Below are positions 25,637 through 32,924 of a DNA stretch of 38,207 bases, piece by piece. Location of the stretch: positions 1 to 38,207 of the forward strand of contig CAMLSX010000018.1 in assembly GCA_946484175.1 (NCBI GenBank), given 5' to 3'. Origin of the DNA: an uncultured Clostridia bacterium (lineage in GTDB: Bacteria; Bacillota; Clostridia; Oscillospirales; Acutalibacteraceae). Each line of letters begins with the position of its first letter. Positions within the stretch are counted from its first letter, which is position 1. The notes under the pieces were generated by a model. It was given only the letters and a program-made list of their open reading frames with translations, ran no database searches and was not told the origin of the DNA. A program made the translations under genes and the position numbers.

Positions 25637-26992
25637 TTACAGCATTTCTTTAATGGCTGCGTCCAGCTCTTCGCTGCTGGGAATTACAGAAGAGAACTTC
25701 AGCTGTCCGTTGATATAAATGCTGGGCAAGCTCTTGACGCCCATCATTTTAAAGCGAACGATGTTCTCCTTTTCGGTGAACTTGTATTCCACCATATCGA
25801 TTTCGGTGCCGAAACGCTCCTTTGCGGCAACAGCAGCGCCCATCATATAGGTACAGGCAGCACAGGTAGCGCTGTCCAGGGTGCACACTTCCACCAGCGG
25901 ACGCTCCAGATGTTCATAATCCGGAAGCTGAACATCAATATTAAACGTATCGGAAATATAGTTTTCCACCATCTTCCGCACGCTTTCGGTCTCCAGCGCA
26001 GCCTGTGCCACACCGATGGTATTCTCCACAGGAACGGCATAGGGCATATCGCAGCCGGGCGCCAGGATAAAGTTCTTATACTCCGGCAGCTGTGCCAGCA
26101 GATCCACTGCATACTTCATGTTATCCTGCTGGGTACCATGGAGCATAATGGAAGTCAGGGGAATGTTGCCGCCGATTACCACGTCATACTTGTCAGTAAT
26201 TGCCTTTGCAGTAATAATATCCACATTCTCGTCCACGGAAACGGAATCCGGACTGGTCTGGCACATGGCCTCGATATTCCGGGCTGCATCGCCGCACACA
26301 AAGAAGGAGGAGAAAACACCCTTGGAACGGATATGGTCAAACAGCTCCGTATAGGGGCCGGACAGGAAATCCTCAAAGTGAGAGGTGGAAATCTGGGAAA
26401 CCAGCGGGTCCACTACAGCAATCACGTCCATACCGGCTTCAATAAAATAATCACTCATCAGCTTGCCGCACTCGGTGCAGAAAGCCAGCAGATCGTTGAC
26501 ATAGTCCTCATCATCGTACATATCCATGAACAGATCGTTGCCGCGAAGATGAGAAGCCAGTGTAAAGGGGCCGCAAATCAGACCATATAAAGCCGTGGTT
26601 TCGCCCACAGCTTCCTTCATCCGGCGCATAACGGACAGCACCAGCGGAAGTCTTCCCTGATTGGGCTTGGGCAGCTTGCACTTGCAGGGAACGGTCATGG
26701 TATCGGCCAGAGGATGGCTGGCAACACTGGGCGGACCATCCTTTGCCCAAGCCAGATCACAGCCCAGAATTTCTGCTTCCAGCTGAAGATCGAAGACTAC
26801 CGGCTGCCCGTCAGGACGATACAGACGGTTGACCTCCATCAGGGATTTGAAAAGAGTATCTTCGTCAGTCAGCACCTGCGTAGCATCAGCGCCGATCAGA
26901 GCGCCGGCATGAACGCCTGCAAAAGGAACCCAGGAGGCCCGCTCAGTGACTTCATGACGAAGGGTTGCAAACAGCTGTTCTTTGCCAGTCAT
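25637..26992 (-). CDS. UroD-type corrinoid methyltransferase fused to a thioredoxin-like domain
   Basis: Residues about 1-345 of this 451-residue protein are a uroporphyrinogen decarboxylase-like barrel of the MtaA/MtbA/CmuA kind (LFATLRHEVTERASWVPF, GLICGPFTLASHLRG, IGGNIPLTSIMLHGT). Those enzymes move methyl groups from a methyl-corrinoid protein to a thiol such as coenzyme M. The zinc motif H-x-C...C is altered: C233 (in FVCGD) and C314 (in APGCDMP) are present, but the His position is F231. Residues about 360-451 look like a thioredoxin/glutaredoxin domain, with CAAC (C377, C380) and cis-Pro P423 in SLPSIYING. AGAGGG lies 9 bases before the ATG, and the corrinoid gene ends 21 bases upstream. 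The fusion suggests a thiol acceptor or redox partner carried in the same chain, by inference. Confidence 0.85.
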   Translation of the reverse strand: MTGKEQLFATLRHEVTERASWVPFAGVHAGALIGADATQVLTDEDTLFKSLMEVNRLYRPDGQPVVFDLQLEAEILGCDLAWAKDGPPSVASHPLADTMTVPCKCKLPKPNQGRLPLVLSVMRRMKEAVGETTALYGLICGPFTLASHLRGNDLFMDMYDDEDYVNDLLAFCTECGKLMSDYFIEAGMDVIAVVDPLVSQISTSHFEDFLSGPYTELFDHIRSKGVFSSFFVCGDAARNIEAMCQTSPDSVSVDENVDIITAKAITDKYDVVIGGNIPLTSIMLHGTQQDNMKYAVDLLAQLPEYKNFILAPGCDMPYAVPVENTIGVAQAALETESVRKMVENYISDTFNIDVQLPDYEHLERPLVEVCTLDSATCAACTYMMGAAVAAKERFGTEIDMVEYKFTEKENIVRFKMMGVKSLPSIYINGQLKFSSVIPSSEELDAAIKEML

Positions 26993-27013
26993 TTCTACAA
27001 TCCCTCTTTCTTC

Positions 27014-27655
27014 TTATGCCATTGCTTCGCACAGCTCCAGTGCGGCGTCCGCAGCAGAAGCAGCATCGGCAGTATATTTATCAGCGCCGATTTTCTTGCA
27101 GAATTCATCGGTTACCGGTGCGCCGCCAACCATGATCTTCACCTGGTCGCGGATTCCGGCAGCCTCAGCAGCCTTGACAACATCTTCCATCATGCCCATG
27201 GTGGTGGTCAGCAGAGAAGAGCAGGCGATAATCTGGCAGCCCTCGTTCTTGGCCACTTCCACATACTTCTCAGGAGCCACATCGGTGCCCAGATCGATAA
27301 CTTCCAGGCCTTTGCCTTCCATCATCATCTTTACCAGGTTCTTGCCGATATCGTGCAGGTCGCCCTTGATGGTACCCAGCACAACCTTGCCGTGGGACTC
27401 TACGCCGTCACCAGCCAGCAGAGGCTTGAGCAGTGCAGTGCCCATGTTCATAGCTCTGGCAGCCACCAGAACCTCGGGAACAAACACTTCGTTGTTCTTG
27501 AACTTTTCGCCGACCACGCTCATACCAGCGAGAAGGCCGTCTTCCAGAATCTCTTTGGCAGAAATTCCCTGGTCAATTGCCTGCTGTACCAGCTCTTTGA
27601 CAACTTTGGCTTTGCCGCGCTGCAGGTTCTCAGAAATGTCATTCAAAATGCTCAT
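27014..27655 (-). CDS. Corrinoid (methylcobalamin-binding) protein
   Basis: This roughly 213-residue protein is of the MtaC/MtbC/MttC type. The N-terminal four-helix cap domain reads ELVQQAIDQGISAKEILEDGL and FVPEVLVAARAMN. The Rossmann domain carries the lower-axial-ligand motif DLHDIGKN, GLEVIDLGTDV and the loop CSSLLTTTMG. It shuttles methyl groups between a substrate-specific methyltransferase and an acceptor methyltransferase, probably the UroD-fusion protein encoded next. GGAGG precedes two adjacent ATGs (27658 and 27655); I use the second. It is the first gene of the five-gene operon and diverges from the PocR-AraC regulator gene. Confidence 0.93.
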   Translation of the reverse strand: MSILNDISENLQRGKAKVVKELVQQAIDQGISAKEILEDGLLAGMSVVGEKFKNNEVFVPEVLVAARAMNMGTALLKPLLAGDGVESHGKVVLGTIKGDLHDIGKNLVKMMMEGKGLEVIDLGTDVAPEKYVEVAKNEGCQIIACSSLLTTTMGMMEDVVKAAEAAGIRDQVKIMVGGAPVTDEFCKKIGADKYTADAASAADAALELCEAMA

Positions 27656-27701
27656 CATTAACTTCCTCCCAGATTGTAGTGATGTGAGTTTTGGTGTTTT
27701 C

Positions 27702-27759
27702 ACTATACTCTTTCTTTTCGTCTTTGCCTTGTAAAAAATCCGAATCTTTTGGATTTTTT
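27702..27759 (-). promoter_or_regulatory. Putative activator-dependent promoter and operator of the corrinoid operon
   Basis: On the minus strand a TATAGT -10 box (27702-27707) is seen, but the -35 position (27725-27730) reads AAGGCA, far from consensus. Directly upstream is a perfect palindrome AAAAAATCC-N9-GGATTTTTT (27733-27759). A poor -35 with an adjacent dyad suits activation by the divergent AraC-type regulator; this is inference. Confidence 0.45.
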
Positions 27760-27781
27760 TGCGCAATTGTTTATAAAAGTC

Positions 27782-27810
27782 TTGACGAAATCTTTTTTTT
27801 GGACTATTAG
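27782..27810 (+). promoter_or_regulatory. Promoter of the PocR-AraC regulator gene
   Basis: TTGACG (27782-27787), a 17-base spacer and TATTAG (27805-27810), followed by a short GTCCT/AGGAC dyad (27842-27857) in the leader. Confidence 0.6.
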
Positions 27811-27877
27811 TTATCTATGACAAATTATTACCAAAACTGCTGTCCTGATTTGAGGACGCAGAAAGGAGCATCCAATT

Positions 27878-29176
27878 TTGAAGCAGACAGATGCATTTGA
27901 TCTGCGGCTGGCGCAGGAATGTGCCGATGCGTTTTCCGGTTCTACCGGGCTGGGCTGTGTCGTTTCCGATGCAAAAGGAAAGCTGTTCCATGAAAGCGGC
28001 TTTGGCTGCGCTTCCTGCGCGCTGTGCCAAGCGGCAAAACGGCGTCCGGAAGACTGTATACAGGCACATATTTATGGTATGACCGAAGCGGAGCGCTTTG
28101 GCGGAAAATATATTTACTTCTGTCCCATGGGTCTCACCTGCTTTGTCTCCCCCATTCTGGGTTCTGAGGGAAGTGAAGCCAAAATCACGGTTGGGCCGTT
28201 TTTGATGGTAGACCGGGCAGATTATGTCGCATGGGAGCTGACCGAACAGCTCCATCTTTCTCCATCGGAACAGGAGGCGGTACTCAAAGAGCTGGAAAAT
28301 GTCCCGTTTGTTTCTCCGCATACGGTGACACAGCTTTCTACTCTATTGTTTATGGCAGTTGGGTTTATGAACAATGTCTCCGCTTCCAAAAGGATGCTCG
28401 ACCGGCAGGATTCTGATATCATTCAGCATCAGGTGACCGCCTATATTCAGGAATTGAAAACCGGAAAGGATGTTCCGCCTTATCCCTTTGAAACTGAACA
28501 GGCACTGCTGCGTGCTGTGCGGCAGACCAATAAAACAGAAGCACAGCGCCTGCTCAATGAGCTGTTTGGTTATATTTTCTTTTCTGTAGGAAGCGATTTT
28601 TCACAGGCAAAAAGCCGCATTTACGAGCTGCTGGTGCTCATCTCGCGCAGTGCGATTGATGCCGGCGCCGATCCGGAGCAGACACTGCGGCTGAATCACC
28701 GGTATCTGAATGACCTTCCCAGCCTGAAAGATGTGGATTCCCTGTGTTTCTGGCTGACACAGGTGATGGGCGAACTGATGGACAGCGTTTTTGAATATCT
28801 GGACGCCCGGCATGCAAACGTCATTCATCAGAGTATTCAGTACCTGAGCACCCATTACAGTGAGCATATCACACTGGAAGATATGGCCCGAAAGGTATTT
28901 TTGTCCCCCTCCTATTTCAGCCGTGTATTTAAAAAGGAAACCGGCATCACCTTCAGCGCCTATCTGAATCGGATGCGGATTGAGCACAGCAAAGAGCTGC
29001 TGCGCCATCAGAATATCCGTCTGACCGATATCGCACTGATGGTGGGCTTTGAAGATCAGAGCTATTTTACCAAGGTCTTTAAAAAGCTGACCGGTACCAC
29101 GCCCCTGCATTATCGTGAATCCAAAGGCAAATCCAGCAATCCCTCTGCACTAACCAGCCGGCGGAAACCACAGTAA
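27878..29176 (+). CDS. PocR-domain AraC-family transcriptional regulator
   Basis: This 432-residue regulator has an N-terminal PocR ligand-binding domain (about 5-170), recognised by VVSDAKGKLFHESG, the cysteine pattern CASCALC and FCPMGLTCFVSPI. The last 100 residues are an AraC double helix-turn-helix (ITLEDMARKVFLSPSYFSRVFKKETG, then RLTDIALMVGFEDQSYFTKVFKKLTG). PocR domains sense small organic ligands such as propanediol. The start is TTG at 27878, with AGGAG 9 bases upstream; no ATG is available before the domain begins. It is divergent from the corrinoid operon and is its likely activator. Its last 27 bases overlap the convergent spmB gene. Confidence 0.9.
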   Translation: MKQTDAFDLRLAQECADAFSGSTGLGCVVSDAKGKLFHESGFGCASCALCQAAKRRPEDCIQAHIYGMTEAERFGGKYIYFCPMGLTCFVSPILGSEGSEAKITVGPFLMVDRADYVAWELTEQLHLSPSEQEAVLKELENVPFVSPHTVTQLSTLLFMAVGFMNNVSASKRMLDRQDSDIIQHQVTAYIQELKTGKDVPPYPFETEQALLRAVRQTNKTEAQRLLNELFGYIFFSVGSDFSQAKSRIYELLVLISRSAIDAGADPEQTLRLNHRYLNDLPSLKDVDSLCFWLTQVMGELMDSVFEYLDARHANVIHQSIQYLSTHYSEHITLEDMARKVFLSPSYFSRVFKKETGITFSAYLNRMRIEHSKELLRHQNIRLTDIALMVGFEDQSYFTKVFKKLTGTTPLHYRESKGKSSNPSALTSRRKPQ

Positions 29177-29680
29177 CACTGCTGCCGCGGAAGCAGCCAG
29201 CGCCGTGAGATCCCCGGTGAGTGCCGCTGGGATAGTCCACCGGGATTTTTTGACTCCGACTGCGCCAAAATAAACTGCGACCGCATAAAAAGTGGTTTCT
29301 GAACTTCCCATCAGCACCGAAATCACACGCCCTGCAAAGCTGTCGGGTGGGCAGCTTTCGAACAATGATGCTGCCAGTGCGGTGCTGCCGCTGCCGGAAA
29401 AGGGCCGAAGCAGCGCCAGCGGGAGCACCTCCGGTGGGAAGCCCAGCTGTTCTGCTGCCGGGCGCAAAAGGGCGGAAACCATATCCAGCGCACCGGAGGC
29501 TTCCAGCATGGTGACACCCATCATCAATCCAATTAAAGCCGGGAGGATGGACAGCGAAGAAGAAAGCCCCTCATTTGCCCCTTGCAGGAACACATCGAAG
29601 ACCGGAACCCTCCGCACCAATCCAAAAAGAAGGATGATGACCACTGCACCCGGCAGGAGCCATCCGCCAAGTTTATCCAT
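29150..29680 (-). CDS. spmB: Spore maturation protein B
   Basis: This 176-residue membrane protein has nucleoside-recognition (Gate) domain features: GLMMGVTMLEASGALD, RPFSGSGSTALAASLF and the diagnostic MGSSETTFYAVAVYFGAVGVK. With SpmA it is needed for dehydration of the spore core in Bacillus and Clostridium; the transported compound is not established. Its ATG overlaps the spmA stop by 8 bases, so the pair is coupled. The gene end overlaps the convergent AraC gene. Confidence 0.92.
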   Translation of the reverse strand: MDKLGGWLLPGAVVIILLFGLVRRVPVFDVFLQGANEGLSSSLSILPALIGLMMGVTMLEASGALDMVSALLRPAAEQLGFPPEVLPLALLRPFSGSGSTALAASLFESCPPDSFAGRVISVLMGSSETTFYAVAVYFGAVGVKKSRWTIPAALTGDLTALAASAAAVLLWFPPAG

Positions 29681-30260
29681 GCAGCCGCCTCCCTTCCAGC
29701 AGACGGCACATGGTCAGAGCCGCCGTCAGAGCAGCGGCTGACACCACCCATACAGCCGGTGTAATCTCAAAAGGCGCGGCGCTGCCATACTGTGCCCGCA
29801 GCGTCGCAATATAGGTAGGCATCAATTGGATAGATGCCGTATTCAGCACCACAAATCGTATCATAGCGCGGTTCGGCATTCCTTCGCGGTTCGGGGCTTC
29901 GCGAACCATCGCTTTCATGGCGGCAATTCCCAGCGGGGTCGCTGCATTGCCCAGCCCCAGCAGGTTGGCGGTAATATTCAAACTGGCGGCCTGCATGGCT
30001 TCTCCATCCTGCCGGTATCCGGGCAGCAGCCGGCTGACTGCCGGACGCAGCACCCTGGCCAGAATCGCGGTCAGGCCTCCCTGCTGCGCAATTTTGAGCA
30101 GCCCTGTCCATGCGCACATCATGCCCGCCATGGAAAACGTGAGTTCTACTGCGCGCTGTGAACCTGTCAGGACTGCCTTTGAAAGCGCCTCCATCCGGCC
30201 GGTTGCCAGAGCGCATAAAAAGCTGATGAGAATCATTCCAGCCCAGATTTTATTGAGCAT
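29673..30260 (-). CDS. spmA: Spore maturation protein A
   Basis: This 195-residue polytopic membrane protein has MLNKIWAGMILISFLCALATGRM at its N-terminus and the signature LLGLGNAATPLGIAAMKAM, followed by VLNTASIQLMPTYIATLRAQYGS. These match SpmA, the partner of SpmB in spore-core dehydration. Its presence is the best sign in the window that the host forms endospores. GGAGGGGAG lies a few bases before the ATG. The 254 bases upstream hold only the AbrB promoter region. Confidence 0.92.
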   Translation of the reverse strand: MLNKIWAGMILISFLCALATGRMEALSKAVLTGSQRAVELTFSMAGMMCAWTGLLKIAQQGGLTAILARVLRPAVSRLLPGYRQDGEAMQAASLNITANLLGLGNAATPLGIAAMKAMVREAPNREGMPNRAMIRFVVLNTASIQLMPTYIATLRAQYGSAAPFEITPAVWVVSAAALTAALTMCRLLEGRRLHG

Positions 30261-30424
30261 TTTTCTCCCCTCCAGTCTGCTTTTCTTCTTCCTTTATTTG
30301 TATGTATGCGTGCTTTTTTCCATGTCTTTTTCTGCATTTCTGGTGAGCTAGAGAGTCATTTATGGGTTAGTTTTAACAAATATGTCTAATTTCTAAACTT
30401 TTTTGACATTTTCTTTTTCCTTCA

Positions 30425-30473
30425 TTGACAGAATTGGCAAAAAAAGGTATTCTAAAAGTAGTTTCGACAATTT
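30425..30473 (+). promoter_or_regulatory. Promoter of the AbrB-type gene with a possible Spo0A box
   Basis: TTGACA (30425-30430), a 17-base spacer and TATTCT (30448-30453). Just downstream, TTTCGACAA (30462-30470) is the reverse of TTGTCGAAA, close to the Spo0A box. In B. subtilis Spo0A represses abrB from boxes placed downstream of its promoter, so position and motif fit; a single 9-base match could be chance. Confidence 0.55.
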
Positions 30474-30514
30474 CCTTCAAAATGTGAAGAGAAAGAAAGG
30501 AGAACAGGACAGCC

Positions 30515-30766
30515 ATGAAAGCAACTGGTATTGTGCGTTCGATCGACAACATGGGGCGTCTGGTGCTGCCAATTGAGCTTCGGAAAATGCTGAAGCTGGG
30601 AGAAAAGGATTCGGTTGAAATTTTTACAGAAGGGAATACTATTATCCTGCGGAAATATGCTCCCTGCTGTACCTTCTGCCAAAGTACGGAGGACTTGACT
30701 TCGTATAAGGGGCAGAATGTCTGTGCCAAGTGCATTCATAAACTCTCGGTTCTTGCAGAGGAGTAA
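30515..30766 (+). CDS. AbrB-family transition-state regulator with a zinc-ribbon-like tail
   Basis: This 83-residue protein begins MKATGIVRSIDNMGRLVLPI, the SpoVT/AbrB swapped-hairpin DNA-binding fold, and ends with CTFCQS...VCAKC, four cysteines likely to bind zinc. Full-length AbrB/SpoVT proteins are about 90-180 residues, so this is the short form. Such factors repress stationary-phase genes during growth. It is followed 23 bases later by a PepV-like dipeptidase gene and is probably co-transcribed with it. A possible Spo0A box in its promoter supports a role in the growth-to-sporulation switch. Confidence 0.9.
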   Translation: MKATGIVRSIDNMGRLVLPIELRKMLKLGEKDSVEIFTEGNTIILRKYAPCCTFCQSTEDLTSYKGQNVCAKCIHKLSVLAEE

Positions 30767-30789
30767 TGTACAGAAAGGATGTATGCTGT

Positions 30790-32178
30790 ATGAAGACAGA
30801 ATTGCGGTTTGGAAACCGCATCGATGCATATCGGGATGACATGCTCCGCGATTTGGCAGAGTTGATTGCCATTCCTTCGGTTTGCGGAAAGCCGGAAGGG
30901 AACCTTCCTTACGGAGTCAAAAGCGCCGAAGCGCTGGACTGCATCCTGCGCATGGCGGAAAAGATGGGATTTTCCACCTGTAATGTCGGCCATTATGCCG
31001 GACATGCTGAATATGGTGAAGGGGATGAAATTGCAGCTGTACTGGCACATGTGGACGTTGTGCCGGTGGGAAGCGGCTGGGACAGCGATCCCTTTACCCT
31101 GACGCAAAAGGGCGACCTGCTGTTTGGCCGCGGCGTGGCTGACGATAAGGGCGAAGCGATTGCCGCGCTGTATGCCCTGAAAGCCTTAAAAGATGGTGGT
31201 GTGACCGGAAAGCGCCGTCTGCGCGTGATTTTTGGCGCAGGCGAAGAAGTCGGCATGGAAGACCTGCCCCACTATTTCAAACAGGAGCCTCTTCCCGACT
31301 ATGCTTTTACTCCTGATGCGGAATATGGCATCTGCAACCGTGAAAAGGGCATCATGCGTGTGCGTGTAAACGGCCCTGCTTCTCCGGCAATCCAGCGCTT
31401 TGTGGGGGGCAGCGTAGTCAATGCTGTTCCTGAAAACGCCGAAGTGACGCTGCACTGCTCGCTGGAAGAGGCACAGGCGCTGTCTCAAAGCAAGCTGCCC
31501 GGCACCTTTACTTTTGAAGTCTCTGAAAAAGGCATAGAAATCACCTCTAAAGGCGTAGCAGTTCACGCCATGCAGCCGGAAAAAGGATTCAATGCGATTT
31601 CTCATGCGGTTGCTCTGCTGGGCAGTGTTTTGCCGGAAGAAGAGCTCGGGAGCCTGCTCACCTTCCTGCTGCGCTCGGTTGGCTGTGAAACAGACGGCGC
31701 TTCTCTGGGCATCCGCTGTGAAGATGAACCTTCCGGCGCGCTCACCTGCAATCTCGGCTTGATTCACATGGATGAAAATGGTGCAGAGGCCAGCTTTGAT
31801 ATCCGTTATCCTGTGACCGCAGACGGGAAAAAGATTATGGACACCTTCCGCAAAGCTGCCGAAGATGCCGGACTGACTTTTGCAGTGGTCGAAGAAGAAG
31901 CCCCTCTGTATCTGCCTGCTGAAAGCCCGTTTATCCATCTTTTGCAGGATTCCTATACCGCTGTGACCGGCCAGCCGTGTGAGCTGTATGCAACCGGCGG
32001 CGGCACCTATGCCCGCGCAGTCTCCGGGCGCGGCGTGGCGTTTGGCCCGCTCTTCCCCGATGAGCCTGATCGCGGCCTGCACAACGCCAACGAGCATATT
32101 GACCTCAACCGTTATATGGAACACGCCCGTATTTGCCTGGAAGCCATGTACCGGATGATGACGGAAGACATTCAATAA
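30790..32178 (+). CDS. pepV: M20-family dipeptidase, PepV/Sapep-like
   Basis: This 462-residue zinc peptidase cuts dipeptides, mainly in peptide turnover. Metal-binding and catalytic motifs are in order: VLAHVDVVPVGSGWDSDPF (His and catalytic Asp), GRGVADDKG (bridging Asp), FGAGEEVGMEDL (general base Glu), FTPDAEYGICNREKG, and the last His in RGLHNANEHIDL. The large lid insertion of PepV is present. Start at 30790: AAAGGA lies upstream, while the ATG at 30766 overlaps the preceding stop with poor spacing. It follows the AbrB gene. Confidence 0.88.
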   Translation: MKTELRFGNRIDAYRDDMLRDLAELIAIPSVCGKPEGNLPYGVKSAEALDCILRMAEKMGFSTCNVGHYAGHAEYGEGDEIAAVLAHVDVVPVGSGWDSDPFTLTQKGDLLFGRGVADDKGEAIAALYALKALKDGGVTGKRRLRVIFGAGEEVGMEDLPHYFKQEPLPDYAFTPDAEYGICNREKGIMRVRVNGPASPAIQRFVGGSVVNAVPENAEVTLHCSLEEAQALSQSKLPGTFTFEVSEKGIEITSKGVAVHAMQPEKGFNAISHAVALLGSVLPEEELGSLLTFLLRSVGCETDGASLGIRCEDEPSGALTCNLGLIHMDENGAEASFDIRYPVTADGKKIMDTFRKAAEDAGLTFAVVEEEAPLYLPAESPFIHLLQDSYTAVTGQPCELYATGGGTYARAVSGRGVAFGPLFPDEPDRGLHNANEHIDLNRYMEHARICLEAMYRMMTEDIQ

Positions 32179-32190
32179 AAAACAAATTAC

Positions 32191-32227
32191 AAAGAGGGAC
32201 GCACTGCCAATTGCGCCCCTCTTTTTT
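32191..32227 (+). terminator. Terminator after the dipeptidase gene
   Basis: Stem GAGGGACGCA/TGCGCCCCTC (one mismatch) followed by TTTTTT, 13 bases after the stop. Confidence 0.85.
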
Positions 32228-32262
32228 AGCGATTTGAATTGCCTTGAAAAGGGATGAAAAAT

Positions 32263-32820
32263 ATGAAAACAGACTGGCTGGAAATTGTTTTGGAAAAACA
32301 CAGGCGAAAAAACCGTATTCTCTTCACACGGGAAAGCCCTTGCCTGCAAAACCTGCTGGAAATATTGCGGCGGCAGTCCCGCCTGACTGCGGTACAGTGG
32401 GCGCTGGACTGCGCGGAGGAAACCGCGGCACGTCTTTGTCAGCGCGTACCGGAAGACCATCGCCCCCAAGAAGCGCTGGAGCTATGCCGCCTTTGGGCAC
32501 ACGGAACCATCCGTATGAATGAGGCAAAACCCACTATTTTAGCCGTACATGCAGCCGCTAAAGAAACCGGCGATCCCGTTACGGCGGCACTGTACCATGC
32601 ACTGGGGCAAGGCTGTTCCGCAGTCCACACCGAAGCGCATGCGATCGGCCTGCCCATATATGAGCTGACTGCACTGGCACTGGAATACGGTCTGGAAAAC
32701 TGCCGTGCTGTGGTAGAAAATCAGATTCATCACTATGAAGAGCTTCTTCTCTATCGGGAAAGCCATCAGGAAAAAGGCCCCTGGGCCCCCTTTCTTCTTC
32801 GGAAAAGGCCGAACCGGTAG
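32263..32820 (+). CDS. Imm5-like putative immunity protein
   Basis: This roughly 185-residue helical protein resembles the Imm5 group of polymorphic-toxin immunity proteins. The evidence is VQWALDCAEETAARL, VPEDHRPQEALELCRLWAHG, LAVHAAAKETGDPVTAALYHALGQGCS and TEAHAIGLPIYELTALAL, the Ala-rich helical repeat with conserved Trp, Asp-Cys-Ala-Glu and DxRP. No toxin gene with a matching architecture is nearby, so it is either an orphan immunity gene or a housekeeping relative. AAAAGGG lies 9 bases before the ATG at 32263; an ATG at 32254 has no spacing. Confidence 0.65.
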   Translation: MKTDWLEIVLEKHRRKNRILFTRESPCLQNLLEILRRQSRLTAVQWALDCAEETAARLCQRVPEDHRPQEALELCRLWAHGTIRMNEAKPTILAVHAAAKETGDPVTAALYHALGQGCSAVHTEAHAIGLPIYELTALALEYGLENCRAVVENQIHHYEELLLYRESHQEKGPWAPFLLRKRPNR

Positions 32821-32924
32821 CAGCTTCTCTACGAGAAAAAACGCAGTGACGCCGGATTCCCGGTATAATTTCGCTGAAAGATTCATATGATTTTTGCGGA
32901 AATGCCTTGAAAGGAAGTGTTGAG

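Noticed and set aside
27659-27877. Cobalamin riboswitch controlling the corrinoid operon
   Set aside because: No B12-box-like GCCACTG segment or long structured leader lies between the promoter and the corrinoid gene.
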